This document shows positions 53,818-58,530 of a DNA stretch of 58,530 nucleotides, in pieces; the first letter of the stretch is position 1; each line of letters begins with the position of its first letter. Source of the DNA: Deltaproteobacteria bacterium (GTDB lineage Bacteria > Myxococcota_A > UBA9160 > UBA4427); the NCBI GenBank assembly GCA_002691205.1, contig NZHD01000070.1, forward strand, positions 1 through 58,530. The letters run 5' to 3'. The position numbers and the translations under genes were made by a program. The notes under the pieces are model-generated. The model worked only from the letters and a program-made list of their open reading frames with translations, had not been told where the DNA came from and searched no databases.

Positions 53818-54702
53818 TTATCGTTGAGAACCAAGATGCACGTTTTGCCTTAAAACGGACAGGCCCGGTTCATTGGTGTCTTTGGATCCGTCTGCAAATC
53901 CGCGAATCGCATCTTGAGTATGTTGCTTGGCATCGTAGAGGATGACTGAGGCGACGTCGCCCGACTTGAGGAAAGTATTTTCTCCGAAGTCTGTATAGCG
54001 AGTCGCGCCAATACTAATGAGCGCATAGTCTGGCTGACTCGCGACGTCAAGCCAATGTGCGATATGTTCAAGAGGCCCTTGATCTTGCTGGTTATTCATC
54101 TTTTCGATGAGCCAATCAACGAGGCGCGTTCCGTAGTAGCTGTATCCCGTGACGGAGCTATCTAAGCCATATTCAACAAGCACCCCATCGCGTAAAAGAA
54201 AACAGGCGACGCGGTAGTCATCGAGTATCCCTCCTTTTTCAAACCGATCGAGAGAGATCATCTGATTGGATGTTCCTTTGGTTTCAGGACCCCAGTTTTT
54301 CTTTTCGCTGATTTTGAGAGCACCGGGTCTACGAATCGAACAGTCGTTATGCGCCATGGCGTAGAGTGGGGTGAGTGAGGCGACGCGCTTCTCTGCGTAC
54401 TGGATGCGGCAGAGCAGGGCGACTTCGGGCTCGATCTGATGGTTCTCCGTTTTCGAGCCAAGGGCGAGAGACGTGGCCGATACGGGCATGGTATTCAAAA
54501 AATGCTGTCCCCCTCCAGGCACATAGAAGGGGAATATTCCTTTCGGGGCTGCGGCGTGATCGGTGCTGACGTTTCGAAAGTCGCTGGCCTCTCCGGCTTG
54601 TTCGAGGTGTCCAGTGAAGTTCCCAGCGACCCCGATTCCTATGGTGGAGGGCATGTCTTTCAGACGATCCCACGCTGCATTGTTCTTCGATGCATCTCTC
54701 AT
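53818..54702 (-). CDS. DUF5718 family protein
   Basis: The N-terminal block GIGVAGNFTGHLEQAGEA with the following APKGIFPFYVPG is the recognisable start of DUF5718, a family of unknown function found in proteobacteria. The 294-residue product is cytosolic, without a signal peptide. AAGGAG lies seven bases ahead of the ATG at 54702. It has several conserved acidic and histidine residues, and the fold may be related to fumarylacetoacetate-hydrolase-like enzymes, which I cannot confirm. It converges with the dehalogenase gene and is divergent from RarD. Confidence 0.8.
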   Translation of the reverse strand: MRDASKNNAAWDRLKDMPSTIGIGVAGNFTGHLEQAGEASDFRNVSTDHAAAPKGIFPFYVPGGGQHFLNTMPVSATSLALGSKTENHQIEPEVALLCRIQYAEKRVASLTPLYAMAHNDCSIRRPGALKISEKKNWGPETKGTSNQMISLDRFEKGGILDDYRVACFLLRDGVLVEYGLDSSVTGYSYYGTRLVDWLIEKMNNQQDQGPLEHIAHWLDVASQPDYALISIGATRYTDFGENTFLKSGDVASVILYDAKQHTQDAIRGFADGSKDTNEPGLSVLRQNVHLGSQR

Positions 54703-55075
54703 GCCCGTTCTCCTTGGTCTTGGGGTAAGCGATCTTAGGATAACTTTTTTTGTGAGAGGTTGGATAGTGAACGATCTAAAAATTTAGCGTACGATCCTCA
54801 AACAAGATGAGCCATCGGAATCAGAGTTCATCACTTAAGACCCGCCAAAAATACTCTTTTGGGTTAGTCTCAGACGCACCTTTTGATGGGAAAAAAGCAT
54901 TGGCCTTCTTTTAGGCTCGGGATGGCTAAATGTTCTTCATGGGTGGCGCCTGCTGACGGTTGGAATTTTGACTCTCGGGGGTGCGGCTGTAGATGGTTTG
55001 CTTGCGATCGAGATCAGTTTCGTTTGGACACTGGGGTGAGGTCCTGCGGCCTTGCTCAAAACGTAAGGAATAGAC
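54703..55075. other. divergent intergenic region with a possible hydrophobic frame
   Basis: The 373-base gap separates DUF5718 from RarD. On the + strand between about 54893 and 55040 one frame reads like a hydrophobic peptide (LLLGSGWLNVLHG, then WRLLTVGILTLGGAAVDGLLA) before a TGA, but it has no ATG/GTG start, only ATT or TTG. It could be a broken piece of a membrane protein or chance. I do not call it a gene. Confidence 0.4.
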
Positions 55076-55954
55076 GTGGAATTTCGTCGCGGCATATTTG
55101 CGGGCATTGCCGCTTATCTGATCTGGGGTGGCAGCCCCATTTACTGGAATGCCATTAAAGAGATTCCCCCCCCTGAAGCGGTGTCATGGAGAGTGATTTG
55201 GGCCATTGTCATTCTCTTGGTTGTACTGGCTTTCAGGAGTCAGTGGAGTGTGCTCGCGCGCGTTTGGTCGAATTCACGAACGCGATTATTGTCGGTGATT
55301 TCGGGGATCCTGCTCACAATCAATTGGGGAATCTTTTTATGGGCCGTGACTTCTGGGCACATTTTGGAGGTGAGTCTTGGGTATTACATCAACCCACTCA
55401 TGAGTGTGGCTCTCGGGGTAATTATTTTGCGAGAGCGGCTGAGCTTGAGCGCCCAAATTTCGGTTGGGATTGCTTCAATGGCTGTCGTCGTCATGACGGT
55501 GGCTGACCATGACTTCCCCTGGATTGCTCTCTCGCTGGCCGCGAGTTTCGCCATCTATGGATTGTTAAAGAAGCAACCGGAAGCGGCTCCGCCTTTGGAA
55601 GGGCTTTTAGTCGAAGTGTGCACGGCGGCTGTGCCGCTGAGCCTCTACTTGATTTATTTAGTCGCTTTTGGTGAGAGCATTGTGGTGACCTCTAATGAGC
55701 ATTGGGCGGTGATTCCCTTAAGCGGAGTCATTACAGTCGCCCCTCTATTGCTCTTTGGGTTTGCAGCTCAGCGTCTTCCGCTCTCCACCGTTGGGATGTT
55801 GCAGTATCTCGCACCGACGATTCAGCTTGTGATCGGCGTCTATTTATTTAGTGAAGTGGCGACGACTGTGCAGATGCTTGGATTTGTCTCTGTTTGGTGT
55901 GCGCTTGGAATCTATGGCTTTGATAGCTTCAGGCGAGACCATCGCAGCTCATAG
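55076..55954 (+). CDS. rarD: RarD-like EamA transporter
   Basis: This 292-residue protein has ten predicted membrane helices and the RarD pattern: GIAAYLIWGGSPIYW at the start, NWGIFLWAVTSGHILEVSLGYYINPL, and APTIQLVIGVYLFSE near the end. RarD-type DMT carriers are thought to move amino acids, peptides or drugs; E. coli RarD was linked to chloramphenicol sensitivity. The start is a GTG with AAGGAA six bases before it. The following flavoprotein begins about 45 bases after the stop and may be co-transcribed. Substrate unknown. Confidence 0.85.
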   Translation: MEFRRGIFAGIAAYLIWGGSPIYWNAIKEIPPPEAVSWRVIWAIVILLVVLAFRSQWSVLARVWSNSRTRLLSVISGILLTINWGIFLWAVTSGHILEVSLGYYINPLMSVALGVIILRERLSLSAQISVGIASMAVVVMTVADHDFPWIALSLAASFAIYGLLKKQPEAAPPLEGLLVEVCTAAVPLSLYLIYLVAFGESIVVTSNEHWAVIPLSGVITVAPLLLFGFAAQRLPLSTVGMLQYLAPTIQLVIGVYLFSEVATTVQMLGFVSVWCALGIYGFDSFRRDHRSS

Positions 55955-55999
55955 TGAAATGTGAATTTTTATAAATCAGATAGAGATCGAGAGTGGAGC

Positions 56000-56992
56000 A
56001 TGAATCAAAAGATTGCGATCGTGGGAGCGGGGATGGCCGGCTTGATGGTGGCGCGAAACCTAACGGATTGCGGTCACTCGGTGGTGGTTTTTGAGAAAGC
56101 TCGGGGCCCGGGTGGTCGAATGTCGACCAGGAGACAAGAGGAATACGCGTTCGATCACGGAGCTCAGTATTTCACCTGCCGAGATCAAAGGTTTTCTGAT
56201 CAAGTAGAGGTTTGGCGAGAAGAGGGCATTGTCGCTGAATGGGCGTCGCCCATTCAAGTCTTGCGTTCGGGCCAACTCTCAACAACCCAGGAGGAAAGAG
56301 AACGTTACGTCGGCGTGCCGCGTATGAGTTCCATCGCGCGACGTCTCTCTCAGGATCTAGAACTCGTGACCAAAACGAGAGTGGGAGAGGTGATTCGTGA
56401 TGAGAAAAGAGGGATTCCTTGGGAGATTAGAAGCGAATCCGGTGATCGCTTGGGTCACTTCGACGCGGTCATTGTCGCAACGCCGGCTCCGCAGGCGGTC
56501 CCTCTGTTGGCTGCAGTGCCCGATTTTGCGCAGATTGCTTCTGGAGTGTCAATGGAACCCTGTCATGCGACAATGGTTTCATTTGACTCTGAGCTTGAAG
56601 TCGACTTCGGGGGTGCTTTCGTTCACGATTCTATCCTCGCTTGGGTCGCTCGAAACTCAACTAAGCCCAATCGCCCGGTAGCCGAGAGCTGGGTTTTACA
56701 CTCACAGTCGGAATGGAGTGCAAAGCAAAGTGAAGGCAACCCTGAAAAAGTATCAGCCGAAATGTTGCAAGCGTTCTCGGAGGCTCTTGGACACCCGTTG
56801 CCTGAGGTTCTCTTCCAGTCTTCCCATCGATGGCTGCTTGCTCGGAGTGAGAAGCCTCTGGGAGAGGGTTTCCTGTGGAATTCGGCCTCGAGATTGGGCG
56901 TTTGTGGCGATTGGCTTCATGGAGACCGGGTCGAAGGGGCCTTCCTGAGCGGACTCGAGTTAACGGAGGCGATTCAACAAAGCCTCGGTTGA
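56000..56992 (+). CDS. renalase-like FAD-dependent oxidoreductase
   Basis: The FAD motif GAGMAG (residues 9-14) is followed by GPGGRMSTRR and FDHGAQYFT, the hallmarks of renalase and related amine- or NAD(P)H-oxidising flavoproteins; bacterial renalase-like enzymes oxidise aberrant isomers of NAD(P)H. I use the ATG at 56000 with GTGGAG just upstream; a GTG at 55961 would add 13 residues. The end reads LGVCGDWLHGDRVEGAFLSG, the closing FAD segment. The size (330) fits. Co-transcription with RarD is possible. Confidence 0.87.
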   Translation: MNQKIAIVGAGMAGLMVARNLTDCGHSVVVFEKARGPGGRMSTRRQEEYAFDHGAQYFTCRDQRFSDQVEVWREEGIVAEWASPIQVLRSGQLSTTQEERERYVGVPRMSSIARRLSQDLELVTKTRVGEVIRDEKRGIPWEIRSESGDRLGHFDAVIVATPAPQAVPLLAAVPDFAQIASGVSMEPCHATMVSFDSELEVDFGGAFVHDSILAWVARNSTKPNRPVAESWVLHSQSEWSAKQSEGNPEKVSAEMLQAFSEALGHPLPEVLFQSSHRWLLARSEKPLGEGFLWNSASRLGVCGDWLHGDRVEGAFLSGLELTEAIQQSLG

Positions 56993-57031
56993 GCCTTCTC
57001 TGCTTTTAGGCCTTGAAGCGTTTGAAGGCTC
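56991..57031. terminator. inverted repeat between convergent genes
   Basis: GAGCCTTC at 56991-56998 pairs with GAAGGCTC at 57024-57031, with an inner AGGCCT, right at the stop of the renalase-like gene and just before the end of the leftward carotenoid oxygenase. It could end transcription from either side, but no T tract follows. Confidence 0.45.
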
Positions 57032-57069
57032 CCTATCTCCAGGTAGGTTGATGGCAGACGAAGCAGCGA

Positions 57070-58416
57070 CTAAGGCTCGGGGGCCCAGTTCCCATGAAAG
57101 CCGTACGGGACACGAGCTGGAAGCTGAATCGTGGCGAGTGGTTGGCCTGTAAAGTCTTGGGCATGGAGGATAACGACGTCGGCCTCATCTCGTTCTTTGT
57201 TGTGAACAAATGACATGATCCATCCGTCATCCTCATCAGCATTTTCAGAGCGTGGGATAAAGACCGGTTCCTGATAGAGATGAGCTGGGCCGTCGTCTCG
57301 ATGTTCTACTGTGCCTTTTTCCAGGTCGTGTTTCAGCAATCCGCCAAAGAGTCCTTCATGATCACAGGAGCCGCAGTAGCCGTATCGATATGATTTTCCC
57401 ACTCGGCGAGGGTCGTGCCTCGGGAATTCTTGGGGTCGGTCACTTAAGCACTCTTCTTTGACTCGTCCTTCGCCGGGCGTAATTGTCCACCGGAAGAGGT
57501 TCTGGGTTTGGGCGTCCACTTCCAGATGTTCTGAGCCGGAGTCGAACAGCCTCGGGTGGCGGACAACATCGAGGATTACCTTGCCCGAGGGGTCGTCATA
57601 GGCATTTACTGGGTGGAAGACGAAACAAGGGTCGACTTCGTGCCAGAGAATGTCTGCGGCTGTCCCGTCTCTAGGCAGAAGCCCAACTCGAGCTCCGTGA
57701 TTGTCGTGCCAGCGATAGGGAAGGGAGTAGCCTTCCTCGATCATCTGAGGCGTGAAGAGAACTGGAAAATCGAACACGATGAAGTATCGGCTGGTAATTC
57801 CACAGTCGTGAATCATAGGTCGGCCTTCGACGGGAATGTCCACTGTTTTTCGAACTTCCCCTTCCGGATCGACCACAATATATTGCAAGCAATCCCATCC
57901 AAAGAAGTATCCAAGAACATGAAGCTCACCGGTATCGGGATCAAGCTTTGGATGTGCGCTGAAGGGGCCAGGGAGAGTGCCGTTGAAATCGGTGCGGGCC
58001 ACACTTTCGAGTTCGTCCGACAGCTCGATGGGGTTTCCGCCCGCCTCGACGATGGCGTAATTTTTGCCTGCATGAGTGATAATATTCGTGTTCGCTGTGC
58101 CCGCGCCCATTTCGACGAAACGAGGTCCGGGTAAATTTTCGAGTTGACGCTTGGCGCTGACCTCATCATCGCGCACAAAACGGCTTCTGTACCATTTTGC
58201 CTCGCCGTTTTCGAGCCGTAGGCCATGGACGAATCCATTCCCGCTGAACCAATGGTGCTTGCCTTGAGGTGTTGAAATCGGATTGGGGCCAATTCGCATA
58301 AGTCGTCCCGTGAGTTCTTTTGGAATCTGCCCGCTGACCGGAAGATTAAAAGCCGTACACTCGTCGCTAACGGGAGCATAGTTATTTTGTAGAAACGGGT
58401 TACTGACTTCAGTCAT
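57070..58416 (-). CDS. carotenoid cleavage oxygenase (RPE65 family)
   Basis: The four iron-binding histidines of the seven-bladed beta-propeller family are visible: His155 in SAHPKLD, His203 in MIHDCGIT, His268 in VFHPVNAYD and His441 in YGFHGNW. Such iron enzymes cleave C=C bonds of carotenoids, apocarotenoids or lignin-like stilbenes with O2. The 448-residue length is at the short end of the bacterial family. GAGG lies five to six bases before the ATG at 58416. It runs leftward, convergent with the renalase-like gene. It may process apocarotenoids taken up from the environment, since no carotenoid synthesis genes are in view. Confidence 0.93.
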   Translation of the reverse strand: MTEVSNPFLQNNYAPVSDECTAFNLPVSGQIPKELTGRLMRIGPNPISTPQGKHHWFSGNGFVHGLRLENGEAKWYRSRFVRDDEVSAKRQLENLPGPRFVEMGAGTANTNIITHAGKNYAIVEAGGNPIELSDELESVARTDFNGTLPGPFSAHPKLDPDTGELHVLGYFFGWDCLQYIVVDPEGEVRKTVDIPVEGRPMIHDCGITSRYFIVFDFPVLFTPQMIEEGYSLPYRWHDNHGARVGLLPRDGTAADILWHEVDPCFVFHPVNAYDDPSGKVILDVVRHPRLFDSGSEHLEVDAQTQNLFRWTITPGEGRVKEECLSDRPQEFPRHDPRRVGKSYRYGYCGSCDHEGLFGGLLKHDLEKGTVEHRDDGPAHLYQEPVFIPRSENADEDDGWIMSFVHNKERDEADVVILHAQDFTGQPLATIQLPARVPYGFHGNWAPEP

Positions 58417-58530
58417 AGGGGCCTCACTGAATGGATGTTTTTGGGCTCGATTATTCTTTCGCTTTAAAAAAACACGTAGATGGTTTGCGAAACACTACAG
58501 GACATTCCGTCTATCGTTTAATGAAAAATA

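Noticed and set aside
1..58530. CRISPR arrays, insertion sequences, tRNA or rRNA genes
   Set aside because: I found no regularly spaced repeats, transposase motifs, cloverleaf sequences or rRNA stretches on reading both strands by eye.

Overview
The window is a gene-dense stretch of a Gram-negative bacterial chromosome with mid-range GC. Genes lie on both strands in short operons. I see no tRNA, rRNA, insertion sequence, phage gene or CRISPR array. Predicted lipoproteins with Ser/Gly-rich linkers, a PEP-CTERM surface protein, outer-envelope sugar enzymes and many lipid or ketone-degrading enzymes suggest a free-living, probably aquatic heterotroph. It may belong to a proteobacterial or former-deltaproteobacterial lineage; that placement is inference.

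Layout. 0-10 kb: an unknown lipoprotein, a Baeyer-Villiger-type monooxygenase, a translationally coupled pair (flavoprotein plus a CobW-like protein that has lost its GTP-binding motifs), two short-chain dehydrogenases and a 721-residue lipoprotein. 10-19 kb: another lipoprotein, a C45-type Ntn hydrolase, a leftward operon (second Baeyer-Villiger monooxygenase, a membrane-anchored protein, two small envelope proteins including a 44-residue peptide, a deazaflavin-type reductase homologue) and a divergent DAPG-hydrolase-like C-C hydrolase. 19-27 kb: the most striking locus, a 1441-residue protein joining a sulfotransferase, a condensation-domain remnant, an adenylation domain whose pocket reads as glycine-specific, a carrier domain and a ten-helix acyltransferase-3 membrane domain. 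It is followed by a cupin lipoprotein and a membrane-anchored SGNH protein, and faces a NodZ/GT23-like glycosyltransferase and a PEP-CTERM protein. 27-48 kb: mixed metabolism (DUF1295, methyltransferase, exonuclease, epoxide hydrolase, two phytanoyl-CoA-dioxygenase-like enzymes, CoA transferase, sulfatase, TetR with a GST/acyl-CoA dehydrogenase operon) and a pair of Fluc/CrcB fluoride channels. 48-58.5 kb: a phosphoesterase lipoprotein, an MFS transporter, a selenoprotein, a haloalkane dehalogenase, DUF5718, RarD, a renalase-like flavoprotein and a carotenoid oxygenase.

Two results stand out. First, the gene at 51513-52634 reads through an in-frame TGA at the peroxidatic cysteine position of a peroxiredoxin-like protein, and a bacterial-type SECIS hairpin follows directly; it would otherwise be annotated as two fragments. 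Second, the fusion protein at 18982-23307 looks like a one-polypeptide version of the Dlt/Alm logic: activate an amino acid, load it on a carrier and hand it to a membrane acyltransferase. An SGNH partner lies downstream. It may glycylate, and perhaps also sulfate, an envelope molecule.

The remaining genes fit a scavenger of ketones, branched acids, epoxides, haloalkanes, apocarotenoids and sulfated compounds.
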